64,000 nucleotides of DNA from Alistipes sp. Zagget8. GTDB taxonomy: Bacteria > Bacteroidota > Bacteroidia > Bacteroidales > Rikenellaceae. A model generated the notes under the pieces. That model was not told where the DNA came from, did no database searches, and worked only from the letters and a program-made list of their open reading frames with translations. The number at the start of each line of letters is the position of its first letter. Position 1 is the first letter of the stretch. A program made the translations under genes and the position numbers. Location: contig MSHJ01000009.1 of NCBI GenBank assembly GCA_001941065.1, positions 378,810 through 442,809 of the forward strand, in the 5' to 3' direction. This document shows positions 34,487 to 42,970 of the stretch, piece after piece.

Positions 34487-35102
34487 GGGTGAAGATGCGG
34501 TAGCCGATTGAGAGGCCGATTTTGTTGGGGTACCACTCCGAGGAGCCGTTGAACGGATCGGGGTATTTCGGCTCCACGGGACGGTGGGGATACATGTCTA
34601 TCTGGCCGTCGAAGCTGTACCCGTTGTAGTGGCTGTCCATCCAGGCCCAGCCGAAATAGGCGTCGAGCAGCCACCGTTCGCCGAACTGGTATTCGTAACC
34701 CACGCACAGGCCGATCATCATGCCGTAACCCTTGCTGTAACGGTTTTCGAATTTGAGTTTCCAGTTTTCGATGTAGGGTTTCGACATGTCGAAGGCCATC
34801 ATGCCGATGTTGGCCCCGAGGTACCACCCGCGGTTGTGTTCCTTGAAATAGCGTCGGTATTCGCCCATGAAGATGGCGAAGGTCATGTGCTTGCCGTCGA
34901 AGGATTTCCACGGGGAGATGACTATTTCGCTCTGGAGCGTCGATTTGGGCGTGATGGCGAATTCCACGGCGGGGTTGACGACCCCGACCAGCGCGTAGAG
35001 CCCGTTGAGTTTGACGTATCCCTGCGCGAACGTATGCTGTATGCCGAAAAGTGTGAACAGAAGCGCACAGGCTCCGAGTTTGTAGAGTTTGTTTTTCATC
35101 AT
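34464..35102 (-). CDS. DUF3575-type outer membrane protein
   Basis: A 212-residue exported protein, MMKNKLYKLGACALLFTLF, with a signal peptide ending near QHTFAQ. Aromatic-rich amphipathic strands follow (GWYLGANIGMMAFDM, WLLDAYFGWAWMDSHYN, KIGLSIGYRIF), as in the DUF3575 barrels of Bacteroidetes. The last residues, TPRLRGGF and the TAG, are encoded by a repeated palindrome also found elsewhere in the window, so the 3' end may have been altered by insertion of that repeat. A -7 box TACCTTTG lies at 35123-35130. Confidence 0.75.
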   Translation of the reverse strand: MMKNKLYKLGACALLFTLFGIQHTFAQGYVKLNGLYALVGVVNPAVEFAITPKSTLQSEIVISPWKSFDGKHMTFAIFMGEYRRYFKEHNRGWYLGANIGMMAFDMSKPYIENWKLKFENRYSKGYGMMIGLCVGYEYQFGERWLLDAYFGWAWMDSHYNGYSFDGQIDMYPHRPVEPKYPDPFNGSSEWYPNKIGLSIGYRIFTPRLRGGF

Positions 35103-35122
35103 TCGTGGGATTCTGCCGGGAG

Positions 35123-35130
35123 CAAAGGTA
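35123..35130 (-). promoter_or_regulatory. -7 box of the DUF3575 gene
   Basis: TACCTTTG on the minus strand, 21 bases upstream of the start. A second TACCTTTG lies at 35172-35179. Confidence 0.5.
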
Positions 35131-35286
35131 AAAAAGTCGGATTGCATCCGGTTCGGCTGCATTTTCCGCCCCAAAGGTATGAAAAAATCCGGGCAATGGA
35201 CATAATCGTCCGGAATCTTCCTGTGGAATAAGGGGTTTAAACTCCTTTTTTTGTCACCGCCCCGGCCCGGGCATCCTGCAAAAACA

Positions 35287-35318
35287 GGGCCGGACTCCTT
35301 GTAGAGCCCGGCCCCGGT
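35287..35318 (-). terminator. Terminator of the pyrH-tlpA-frr operon
   Basis: Stem GGGCCGG/CCGGCCC with a short interior loop, about 20 bases after the frr stop; on the minus strand a TTTT run follows. Confidence 0.7.
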
Positions 35319-35337
35319 CTTCGGTATGCACGGCGGT

Positions 35338-35895
35338 TTATACCGTCATGATCTCCTTCTCTTTTTTGGCGAGTACCTCGTCGAGGGACTTGGAGAATTT
35401 CTCGAGCAGTTTCTGCGTCTGCGTCTCGCCGTCTTTCGACTCGTCCTCGGGCATGCCCTCTTTCTGGGCCTTCTTGAACGCTTCGACGGCGTCGCGGCGG
35501 GCGTTGCGCAGGCTGATGCGGGCCGTTTCGGCCTCCGAGCGCACCTGCTTCACCAGCTCCTTGCGGCGCTCCTCGGTCAGGGGCGGGATTGACAGCCGGA
35601 TCTGCTCGCCGTTGTTCGAAGGCGTCAGGCCGATGTTCGAGTCGATGATGGCCTTCTCGATCGGGCGCAGCATGTTCTTGTCCCACGGCTGGATCAGGAT
35701 GGTTTTGGCGTCGGGTACGGTGACGCTGGCGGCACCCGAGACGGGCACCTGCGAACCGAAATAGTCGACCATCACGCCGTTCAGGACGTTGGGCGACGCT
35801 TTGCCGGCGCGTACGTTCAGCAGTTCCTCTTCGAGGTGGTCGATGGCCTTCTGCATGCGGCCCGTGGCGTCGTTGAGAATCGTTTGAGTATCCAT
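35338..35895 (-). CDS. frr: Ribosome recycling factor
   Basis: A 185-residue protein of standard length. The two-domain RRF shape is seen in AIDHLEEELLNVRAGKASPN, QPWDKNMLRPIEKAIIDSNI, IRLSIPPLTEERRKELVKQV and the long C-terminal helices ARISLRNARRDAVEAFKKA. With EF-G it splits post-termination ribosomes. It lies 11 bases after the thioredoxin-like gene in a run pyrH, tlpA, frr. Confidence 0.98.
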   Translation of the reverse strand: MDTQTILNDATGRMQKAIDHLEEELLNVRAGKASPNVLNGVMVDYFGSQVPVSGAASVTVPDAKTILIQPWDKNMLRPIEKAIIDSNIGLTPSNNGEQIRLSIPPLTEERRKELVKQVRSEAETARISLRNARRDAVEAFKKAQKEGMPEDESKDGETQTQKLLEKFSKSLDEVLAKKEKEIMTV

Positions 35896-35906
35896 GGCTT
35901 TAGGGT

Positions 35907-36473
35907 TTAATTTTCGAGTGTCTTTTCAATGGTGCGGATCAGGTCGTCGAACTCCCCGTCGTCGTAGCCCACCGTGGCGAGGACCACTTTGCCCTCCTTG
36001 TCGATGAGGAAATTGCGCGGGATGTAATTCGAGGCGTAGCGGTCGTAGACGGTCCGTGCGGAGTCGAGGCCCATCGGGAAGGTGTAGCCGGTCTTTTCGC
36101 GGAAGGACGCCACCGTTTCGCGCTTCTCGCCGCGCGAAACGGGCAGGAAGACGAACGGTTTGCCGGCGAAGCGGTCGATGATCTCCTCCTGCACGCGGGT
36201 CAGCTCCTGGCGGCAGGGCGGGCACCACGTGGCCCAGAAATTGAGCAGCACGACCTTGCCGCGCAGACTGCTGAGCGTCACCTGGCTGCCGTCGAACAGC
36301 TCGACCGTGAAATCGGGAGCCGTGTCGCCGGCTTTCACGAGAGTCGTCGATTCGGTTTGCGTTTCGGCCTCCTTCGGAGTCTCTCCGGCGGGGAGCAGGA
36401 AGATGACGGCGACGATGACGACAATCAGCGCCAGCATCAGCCACAGCGATTTATTGCTTTTCTTTTTTGCCAT
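35907..36473 (-). CDS. TlpA-family thiol-disulfide oxidoreductase
   Basis: A 188-residue membrane-anchored thioredoxin-fold protein. One N-terminal helix (LWLMLALIVVIVAVIFLLPA) is followed by an AhpC/TSA-like domain: GDTAPDFTVELFDGS, the active site NFWATWCPPCRQEL, and a cis-Pro region YIPRNFLIDKEGKVV. It faces the periplasm and may serve cytochrome maturation or general disulfide reduction. It lies between pyrH (4-base gap) and frr, so it is probably co-expressed with them. Confidence 0.9.
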   Translation of the reverse strand: MAKKKSNKSLWLMLALIVVIVAVIFLLPAGETPKEAETQTESTTLVKAGDTAPDFTVELFDGSQVTLSSLRGKVVLLNFWATWCPPCRQELTRVQEEIIDRFAGKPFVFLPVSRGEKRETVASFREKTGYTFPMGLDSARTVYDRYASNYIPRNFLIDKEGKVVLATVGYDDGEFDDLIRTIEKTLEN

Positions 36474-36477
36474 AATT

Positions 36478-37185
36478 TTACGGTTTTACGAGCGTTCCGA
36501 TCGGCTCCCCGGCAAGTACCTTGCCCAGGTTGCCTTCGGTGTCCATGTCGAAGACGATGATTTGCAGTCCGTTTTCGCGGCAGAGCGTGAAGGCCGTGAG
36601 GTCCATGACCTTCAGCCGGCGGTCGAGCACCTCCTCGAACGATATTTCATCGAATTTCACGGCTGCGGGGTCCTTCTCCGGGTCGGCCGTGTAGACGCCG
36701 TCCACCCGGGTGCCTTTCAGCAGTACGTCGGCCTCGATTTCGATGCCGCGCAGCGCCGATGCCGAGTCGGTCGTGAAATAGGGATTCGAGGTCCCGCCCC
36801 CGACGATGACCACGTAACCCGCCTCGAGGTACTCGATGGCATGGGCTTTGGAGAAATACTCGCCGATAGGCTCCATGCGGATCGAGGTGAGCACCTTGCA
36901 TTTGACCCCGTTGTCCTCGAGCGCCGATTGAAGCGCCAGCGAATTGATGATCGTGGCGAGCATGCCCATCTGGTCTCCCTTCACGCGGTCGAAGCCCTTT
37001 TTGGCGCCCGAGAGGCCGCGGAAGATGTTGCCGCCGCCGATGACGATACCGATTTGTACGCCTGTTGCCGCTGCCGCCTTGATTTGTTCGGCATAGGATT
37101 GCAGCACCTCGGGAGAGAGCCCGTATTTTTGCGCTCCCTGCAGCGATTCGCCGCTCAGTTTCAGGAGGATTCGCTTGTATTTCAT
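36478..37185 (-). CDS. pyrH: UMP kinase
   Basis: A 235-residue hexameric bacterial UMP kinase of the amino-acid-kinase family. Motifs: the start KRILLKLSGESLQG, GIVIGGGNIFRG, VKGDQMGMLATIINSLALQ, VVIVGGGTSNPYFTTDSA and VDGVYTADPEKDP. It makes UDP from UMP and ATP. It heads the leftward operon with tlpA and frr. Confidence 0.98.
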   Translation of the reverse strand: MKYKRILLKLSGESLQGAQKYGLSPEVLQSYAEQIKAAAATGVQIGIVIGGGNIFRGLSGAKKGFDRVKGDQMGMLATIINSLALQSALEDNGVKCKVLTSIRMEPIGEYFSKAHAIEYLEAGYVVIVGGGTSNPYFTTDSASALRGIEIEADVLLKGTRVDGVYTADPEKDPAAVKFDEISFEEVLDRRLKVMDLTAFTLCRENGLQIIVFDMDTEGNLGKVLAGEPIGTLVKP

Positions 37186-37250
37186 CTTTCGATACGTTTT
37201 ATCGTAACGCGAAGATAGGTATTTTTTCGAAAAATTTACATATTATTGTC

Positions 37251-37438
37251 TATCTTTGGTGTTGTAACAACACTTTTATCAGTCGGGGAGTTTTGCCGTA
37301 CTGCATGCGATTCGGGTTTGGAGCCCTCCGTTCTTTTCCTTATCTTTGGGGGCGTAACGCCCCTTTTATCAGCCGGGGCGTTTTGCCGCACCACATGCAA
37401 CTCGGTTTTGGCACCGTCCGTTCTTTTTCCTATCTTTG
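37251..37438 (+). promoter_or_regulatory. Tandem 90-base repeats with promoters and hairpins upstream of dxs
   Basis: TATCTTTG occurs at 37251-37258, 37341-37348 and 37431-37438, exactly 90 bases apart. The second and third each have TTTG 20 bases upstream. After the first two boxes come GTGTTG-TAA-CAACAC-TTTT and GGGGCG-TAA-CGCCCC-TTTT, equivalent hairpins that differ by three compensated base pairs. The third box lies nine bases before the dxs ATG. Confidence 0.8.
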
Positions 37439-37446
37439 CAATCCTT

Positions 37447-39342
37447 ATGTCTTCGGAAGAATATAAACTGCTCGATACGATCTCGTCGCCGCGGGAGCTG
37501 AAAAAGCTCTCGGCGGAAGAACTGCGCGTCTACTGCGACGAACTGCGGCGCTACATCATCGACGAATGCTCGGTCAATCCGGGTCACCTGGCTTCGAGCC
37601 TCGGGGCCGTGGAACTGGCCGCGGCGCTGCATTACGTTTTCGAAACCCCGGAGGACCGGATCGTCTGGGACGTAGGCCATCAGACCTATGCCCACAAGAT
37701 CATCACCGGGCGCCGCGAAGCCTTCCGGACCAAGCGCCGGCTGAACGGCATCAGCGGCTTTCCGCGCATGTCCGAGAGTGAATACGACGCTTTCGGGGGC
37801 GGTCATGCTTCGGTGTCTATCTCTGCGGCCTTCGGCATGGCCAAGGCGGCCGAACTGCGGGGCGAGAAGCGGCAGGTGGTGGCCGTCATCGGCGACGGCT
37901 CGATGACCGGCGGACTGGCCTTCGAAGGGCTCAACAACGCTGGGGCCTCGAAACGCACGAACCTGCTGGTGATTCTCAATGACAACAACATGGCCATCGA
38001 CCAGGCCACCGGGGCGCTGAAAAACTACCTGCTGAAAATCTCGACGTCGGTCCACTACAACCGCTTCAAGCAGCGGCTGTGGGGCATTTTGTCGCATACG
38101 CCCCGTCTCTTGTGGCTTTGCCAGAAGGCGGGCAACGCCGTGAAGCAGGGGTTGCTGAACAAGAGCAACCTCTTCGAAAGCCTCAATTTCCGCTATTTCG
38201 GACCCGTGGACGGCCACAACCTCAAGGAGTTGGTGCGGACGCTTCGTGCACTGCGTGACATAGAGGGACCCAAGTTGCTGCACGTCATGACCGTAAAGGG
38301 AAAAGGCTATCTTCCGGCCGAGCACAACCAGTCGGTCTGGCATGCTCCGGGGTGTTTCAATCCCGATACCGGCGAGCGGATCTCTGCCCCGGACGATACG
38401 GCCCGCTATCAGGATGTCTTCGGCGAAACGCTGCTGGAACTGGCCCGCAAGGATGCCCGCGTCGTGGGCGTTACGCCCGCCATGCCTTCGGGCTGCTCGA
38501 TGAACATCCTCCTGCGCGAAATGCCCGAACGCTGTTTCGACGTCGGCATTGCCGAAGGGCATGCCGTGACCTTCTCGGCGGGACTCGCCGCGGCGGGGAT
38601 GGTGCCCTTCTGCAACATCTATTCCTCGTTTATGCAGCGGGCTTACGACAATGTGATTCACGACGTTGTGATACAGGGACTCCCGGTGGTGATGTGCCTC
38701 GACCGCGGAGGTCTGGTGGGCGAGGACGGCGTGACCCACCACGGGGTCTTCGACATGGCCGCCTTCGGCGCCGTGCCGGGACTGGTGATTGCGGCCCCGA
38801 TGAACGAACCCGAACTGCGCAATGCGATGTACACCGCCCTGCAGGCCGGCGGGCCCTTTATGATCCGCTATCCCCGCGGTCACGGCGAAGGATTGCCGTG
38901 GCGGGGCATGCCGTTCGAGGCGCTACCCGTGGGCCGCGGACGCCGTTTGCGCGAGGGCCGCGATGTGGCGCTGGTGACCGTCGGAACCGTCGGCAACGCC
39001 GCTGCCCGGGCCGCGGAACGTGCTGCGGCCGAAGGTGTGGAGGCCGCCCATTACGACCTGCGTTGGGTGAAGCCCCTCGATACGGAACTGTTGGACGAGG
39101 TGGGACGCACGTTCCGCCGCGTCGTGACCGTCGAGGACGGATGCCTGCGCGGAGGTGTCGGCGAAGCCGTCGCCGCGTATTTCAACGCCCGCGGTTACGA
39201 TGCGCACGTCACGAGCCTGGGCATCGGCGACGAGTGGGTCGAACACGGCACGCCCGAACAGCTCCACACCCTCTGCGGGTATGACGAGGAGGCGATTTTT
39301 CGCGCCCTCGCAGGCGTAAAACGCCTGTCTCAGGAGCGATAG
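37447..39342 (+). CDS. dxs: 1-deoxy-D-xylulose-5-phosphate synthase
   Basis: A 631-residue thiamine-diphosphate enzyme that joins pyruvate and glyceraldehyde 3-phosphate, the first step of the MEP isoprenoid pathway. The ATG at 37447 is chosen because the 67 upstream in-frame codons run through the promoter repeats. Motifs: NPGHLASSLGAVELAAALH, WDVGHQTYAHKIITGR, IGDGSMTGGLAFEGLNNAG (ThDP/Mg site), VGIAEGHAVTFSAGLAAAG and DRGGLVGEDGVTHHG. The third TATCTTTG box gives an almost leaderless transcript and the upstream copies give longer ones. Confidence 0.96.
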   Translation: MSSEEYKLLDTISSPRELKKLSAEELRVYCDELRRYIIDECSVNPGHLASSLGAVELAAALHYVFETPEDRIVWDVGHQTYAHKIITGRREAFRTKRRLNGISGFPRMSESEYDAFGGGHASVSISAAFGMAKAAELRGEKRQVVAVIGDGSMTGGLAFEGLNNAGASKRTNLLVILNDNNMAIDQATGALKNYLLKISTSVHYNRFKQRLWGILSHTPRLLWLCQKAGNAVKQGLLNKSNLFESLNFRYFGPVDGHNLKELVRTLRALRDIEGPKLLHVMTVKGKGYLPAEHNQSVWHAPGCFNPDTGERISAPDDTARYQDVFGETLLELARKDARVVGVTPAMPSGCSMNILLREMPERCFDVGIAEGHAVTFSAGLAAAGMVPFCNIYSSFMQRAYDNVIHDVVIQGLPVVMCLDRGGLVGEDGVTHHGVFDMAAFGAVPGLVIAAPMNEPELRNAMYTALQAGGPFMIRYPRGHGEGLPWRGMPFEALPVGRGRRLREGRDVALVTVGTVGNAAARAAERAAAEGVEAAHYDLRWVKPLDTELLDEVGRTFRRVVTVEDGCLRGGVGEAVAAYFNARGYDAHVTSLGIGDEWVEHGTPEQLHTLCGYDEEAIFRALAGVKRLSQER

Positions 39343-39375
39343 CAGGTCGTTCCGCTCTCCGTCCGGTATAATCTG

Positions 39376-40137
39376 TTACATCGTGAATGTCCAGTCGTCG
39401 CCGCGGCTGAGGGAGGGATCGAACCGGAAACCCTCCCATTCGAAGGCCTGAAGGGCCTCGGGGTCCGTGATCCGGTTTTTCAGGATATGCCGCGGCATTT
39501 CGCCGCGGCACATTTTCGTATAGATAACGATGGTTTTCAGCCGGTCGCCCTCGCGGATGCGGAATTCCGGGGTGATGACCCGGACCTCGCGGCAGATGCG
39601 ACGCCAGTCGAACAGCCGTTTCATCTCTCCGCTGGCCAGGTTCACGAGGATGCCGTCGTCACGCCGGATTTTGTCCAGCAGGGCGTCGGTCAGCCGTTCG
39701 TGCCAGTAGGCGAAGACCGTCTCTTCGTCGTGACCCGGCAGCACGGCGTCGCCTTCGAGCCGGTAGGGGCGGATGGCGTCCAGCGGGCGGAGCAGTCCGT
39801 AGAGGAACGACGTGATGTTGAGGTGCTCTTGGGCATATTCGAAATCGGCGGCGGAGAAATCCGCCGGGCCGATGCGTTTGAACACGATGCCCGTGTAGGC
39901 CGCAAGGGCCGGGAGGGCCGGGGTGTCGCCGTCGTGGAAACGGCGGTAGCGCAGGTGGTTTTCGGCGGCGATGCGGCGGTTGACGCGCAGGAGCCGGGCC
40001 AGCTCGTCGGTCGGGAGCGTAGCCAGTTCGGCGGCCAGCTGCCGGGCCTCTTCGAGGCGGGCCGGAACGGTCGTGCGGGGCGTCGGGACGGAGCTTTGCT
40101 CCGCCATCGTCTTGGCGCAGGAGAGGAGAATCTGCAT
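39376..40137 (-). CDS. yaaA: Peroxide stress protein YaaA (DUF328)
   Basis: A 253-residue cytoplasmic protein of the YaaA family, which limits free iron and DNA damage during peroxide stress and has a DNA-binding fold. Family motifs: MQILLSCAKTM at the start, PALAAYTGIVFKRI, FLYGLLRPLDAIRPYRLE, LVNLASGEMKRLFDW and the end KTIVIYTKMCRGEMPRHIL. It is eight bases from the next leftward gene, so it may be the last of a three-gene run with the Ig-like and radical SAM genes. Confidence 0.93.
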   Translation of the reverse strand: MQILLSCAKTMAEQSSVPTPRTTVPARLEEARQLAAELATLPTDELARLLRVNRRIAAENHLRYRRFHDGDTPALPALAAYTGIVFKRIGPADFSAADFEYAQEHLNITSFLYGLLRPLDAIRPYRLEGDAVLPGHDEETVFAYWHERLTDALLDKIRRDDGILVNLASGEMKRLFDWRRICREVRVITPEFRIREGDRLKTIVIYTKMCRGEMPRHILKNRITDPEALQAFEWEGFRFDPSLSRGDDWTFTM

Positions 40138-40144
40138 GGCTTTT

Positions 40145-40834
40145 CTATTCGTTGAAGCGGGTGAAGGGAACGAACGGCGTCAGGGTGAACTCGGCCGTCA
40201 GGAGCCAGTCGCGGCGGGGATTCTCCGCATAGGCCCGTTTGCAGATGCGGTATCGGGCGTATGCGGCCGGGTAGATGCGCGGTTCGAGCCGTGCCGGAAA
40301 ACGGTATTCCCCGCCCGGGCGGAGTCCGTGGAGGAGCGAATGCCAGATGCCGCCGGCCGGCAGGGTCTCCCAACGGTCGTTTTGGAACCGGCAGAGCGTG
40401 TACTCCTCGCCGAAAAGCAACTCCCGGTCACCGGCGTTGCGGATCGTGAGCGCGACCTGCTCCGTGCCGGGGGCGTAAAAGGCGTATTCGGCCTGCATCG
40501 AGGCGGTTCCGGCGGGCGGGACCTCTCCTTCGGGGGCGGCGGGGTAGGGCGTCGTGTCGGGGTCGAATCCGCAGAGGCGGATCAGCGGACTGTCGTGCAG
40601 ACGCCGCCGGAAATCGCTCCGGACGGCCGAATCGGCCCGCATCAGATGCACCTCGACGGCGTTTTCCGTTTGTCCGCTGGCGCGGATGTTGTCGGAAAGC
40701 GGGTCGCCGGGATGCGATGCCCGCCAATGCCAGATGCTGTCCTGCAGGGCACGCAACTCCCGCTCCGCCGGATGCCGCTGTGCGGCGGCGCTGAGGCAGA
40801 GACAGAGGATGAAGAGTGCAGGAAGACGTTTCAT
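40145..40834 (-). CDS. Exported protein with a bacterial Ig-like domain
   Basis: A 229-residue secreted protein with a signal peptide (LPALFILCLCLSAAAQ). A central Ala/Arg-rich helical region is followed by a beta-sandwich of about 120 residues with ALTIRNAGDRELLFGEEYTL and a C-terminal YRFPARLEPRIYPAAYARYR, a pattern seen in immunoglobulin-like lipoprotein and adhesin domains of Bacteroidetes. No catalytic motif is seen. It lies between yaaA and a radical SAM gene with eight- and seven-base gaps. Confidence 0.55.
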   Translation of the reverse strand: MKRLPALFILCLCLSAAAQRHPAERELRALQDSIWHWRASHPGDPLSDNIRASGQTENAVEVHLMRADSAVRSDFRRRLHDSPLIRLCGFDPDTTPYPAAPEGEVPPAGTASMQAEYAFYAPGTEQVALTIRNAGDRELLFGEEYTLCRFQNDRWETLPAGGIWHSLLHGLRPGGEYRFPARLEPRIYPAAYARYRICKRAYAENPRRDWLLTAEFTLTPFVPFTRFNE

Positions 40835-40841
40835 GGCGGTG

Positions 40842-41615
40842 TCAGGCTACGGAGCAGGGGATGCCGAGGGCTTCGACGCGGGCGGCGATGGCCTGCAGCT
40901 CCTCTTTGGAGACCTTTTCGAGCGTCTGGCAGGGGGTGTCGCGGTCGAGCGAATAGACCATCACCTGCCGCGGGCGGATTTCGCCGACCAGTTTCAGCCA
41001 CGCCGAGACCTCCTCTTCGGAGGTGTTGTCGATGGGCCGTCCGTCGCACGTCCCCCGCAGGAACATCGTCTGCAGGACCATCTGTCCCTCGAAGCGTTTC
41101 ATCTCCTCGACGATACCCCGGACCGTATAGGCCGGGTTTTGCGGGTTGTTCATTCGCCGCACCGTCTCGTCGAACGCCGAGTCGAGTTTGAGGATGTTGT
41201 TGTCCACGCGCAGCAGGGCCCGGCGGACGCTGTCGCGGTGGATTTGCGTGGCGTTGGAGAGCACCGAGACCTTCGCCGCGGGGCACAGCGCGTCGCGCAG
41301 GGCCAGCGTGTCGCCGATAACGGCTTCGAATTCGGGGTGCATGGTCGGCTCGCCGTTGCCGGCGAAGGTGATGACGTCGGGCGGGGTGCCGTCGGCCACC
41401 ATGCGCCGCAGGGTGGCTTCGAGCTGGGTGCGGACATCCTCGCGGGCGTTGAAGCGCCGGGCGCCGGGATGTTCGGCATTCCAGCCGCATTCGCAGTAGA
41501 TGCAGTCGAACGAGCAGAGTTTCGACGCCGTGGGCAGCAGGTTGACCCCCAGCGAAAGGCCCAGCCGCCGCGAATGTACCGGGCCGAAAATGATGTCATG
41601 AAAGAGTGATGTCAT
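40842..41615 (-). CDS. Radical SAM protein (COG0731-like)
   Basis: A 257-residue enzyme. The cluster motif CSFDCIYCECGW (C-x3-C-x2-C) lies at about 34-45, followed by VITFAGNGEPTMHPEF (SAM-binding GGE-like motif) and VSVLSNATQIHRDS. The fold and motifs resemble the COG0731 Fe-S oxidoreductases related to TYW1. No second Fe-S cluster motif is seen at the C terminus. The substrate is unknown. It is the first gene of the leftward run and is divergent from the symporter gene. Confidence 0.85.
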   Translation of the reverse strand: MTSLFHDIIFGPVHSRRLGLSLGVNLLPTASKLCSFDCIYCECGWNAEHPGARRFNAREDVRTQLEATLRRMVADGTPPDVITFAGNGEPTMHPEFEAVIGDTLALRDALCPAAKVSVLSNATQIHRDSVRRALLRVDNNILKLDSAFDETVRRMNNPQNPAYTVRGIVEEMKRFEGQMVLQTMFLRGTCDGRPIDNTSEEEVSAWLKLVGEIRPRQVMVYSLDRDTPCQTLEKVSKEELQAIAARVEALGIPCSVA

Positions 41616-41683
41616 AGGGCGAAATTAAGCATTTAAAATTAAGAATTAAAAATTATGCCTATATTTACGTAAATTGATTGTAA

Positions 41684-42844
41684 ATGAAATTTAAATTCGG
41701 ATTGCTGCCGCGTGTCGTGCTGGCTATTGCGCTGGGCATCGCCTGCGGATTTTTCCTGCCCGACTGGGCGACGCGTATCGCGTTGACCTTCAATGCAATA
41801 TTCGGAGAGTTCCTGGGCTTCGTCATTCCGCTGCTGATCCTCGGGCTGGTGGCGCCGGGCATCGCGGACCTGGGCAAGAACGCCGGACGCCTGCTGGCCC
41901 TGACGGCCGTGCTGGCCTATGCCTTCACGCTCTTTTCGGGATTCGGGACCTATCTGACGGGCCGGGTGCTGTTCCCGTCGCTGCTCGCGGGCTCCGAGGC
42001 GGTGCTTCCTGCGGAAGGGACCGCCCTCACGCCTTATTTCACGGTCGCGATGCCGCCCGTGATGGGGGTGATGTCGGCGCTGGTGCTCGCCTTCGTGCTC
42101 GGCCTCGGGATGGCATATACCCATTCCGTGACGCTCAAGGGCGCGATGGACGATTTCAAACGGATTATCGACCGGGTGATCGTGCGCGTCATCATTCCGC
42201 TGCTGCCGCTCTACATCTTCGGCATATTCCTGTCGATGACGCAGTCGGGGCAGGTGGCCGGGGTGCTGGGCGTTTTCGTGAAGCTGATCGCGGTGATCTT
42301 CTGCATGACGGTCGTGCTGCTGCTCATCCAGTTCTCGGCGGCGGGGATCGCGGCGCACAAAAATCCCCTGAAGATGCTCCGCACGATGCTCACGGCCTAT
42401 GTCACGGCCCTCGGCACGCAGTCGTCGGCCGCGACGATCCCCGTGACGCTGGCCCAGACCCTGAAGCTCGGCGTGCGGCCCGAACTGGCGTCGTTCGTGG
42501 TGCCGCTGTGCGCCACGATCCACCTCTCGGGGTCGATGATGAAGATCACGGCCTGTGCGCTGGCCGTTGCGATGATTGCCGGACTGGACATCTCTGCCGG
42601 GACCTTCGCGGGGTTCATCCTGCTGCTGGCCGTGACGATGGTCGCGGCGCCGGGCGTGCCGGGCGGGGCCATCATGGCCGCGCTGGGGCTGTTGGAGTCG
42701 ATGCTGGGGTTCGACGAGACGCTCCTGGGACTGATGATAGCTACCTATATCGCCATGGACAGCTTCGGAACGGCGACCAATGTGACGGGCGACGGGGCCG
42801 TGGCGGTGATCGTAGATGCCATCGACCGGCGGTTAAAATCTTAA
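41684..42844 (+). CDS. Dicarboxylate/amino acid:cation symporter (SLC1/DAACS family)
   Basis: A 386-residue inner membrane transporter with about eight helices and two re-entrant loops. HP2 and TM7 motifs are visible: ALGTQSSAATIPVTLAQTLK (the serine-rich HP1 motif), VVPLCATIHLSGSMMKITAC (the NMDGT-equivalent region) and MDSFGTATNVTGDGAVAVIV. Family members take up glutamate, aspartate, serine or C4-dicarboxylates with sodium or protons. The NMDGT segment is changed to LSGSM here, so the substrate may differ. Confidence 0.9.
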   Translation: MKFKFGLLPRVVLAIALGIACGFFLPDWATRIALTFNAIFGEFLGFVIPLLILGLVAPGIADLGKNAGRLLALTAVLAYAFTLFSGFGTYLTGRVLFPSLLAGSEAVLPAEGTALTPYFTVAMPPVMGVMSALVLAFVLGLGMAYTHSVTLKGAMDDFKRIIDRVIVRVIIPLLPLYIFGIFLSMTQSGQVAGVLGVFVKLIAVIFCMTVVLLLIQFSAAGIAAHKNPLKMLRTMLTAYVTALGTQSSAATIPVTLAQTLKLGVRPELASFVVPLCATIHLSGSMMKITACALAVAMIAGLDISAGTFAGFILLLAVTMVAAPGVPGGAIMAALGLLESMLGFDETLLGLMIATYIAMDSFGTATNVTGDGAVAVIVDAIDRRLKS

Positions 42845-42884
42845 AATAGGTATAAATGCGTATCCGTACGGAATAAAAAACGGC

Positions 42885-42922
42885 TACTTTTGACTGCTAA
42901 TTCTGTTTTATTTATACTTTTG
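42885..42922 (+). promoter_or_regulatory. Two -7 boxes upstream of the alpha-oxoamine synthase gene
   Basis: TACTTTTG occurs at 42885-42892 and 42915-42922, 30 bases apart, before the ATG at 42971. Confidence 0.5.
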
Positions 42923-42970
42923 TGCGTTCAAAACGGAATAAACCGGCACATAACTAATATTAAAAATAAA

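Noticed and set aside
34481..34489. Runs of six G (here and near 55446 and 57608) as further contingency tracts
   Set aside because: Six bases is too short to stand out, unlike the runs of nine and ten C.
37246..37446. An extended dxs start giving 67 extra N-terminal residues
   Set aside because: The extra codons run through three tandem promoter boxes and repeats; the DXS family starts at the ATG at 37447.
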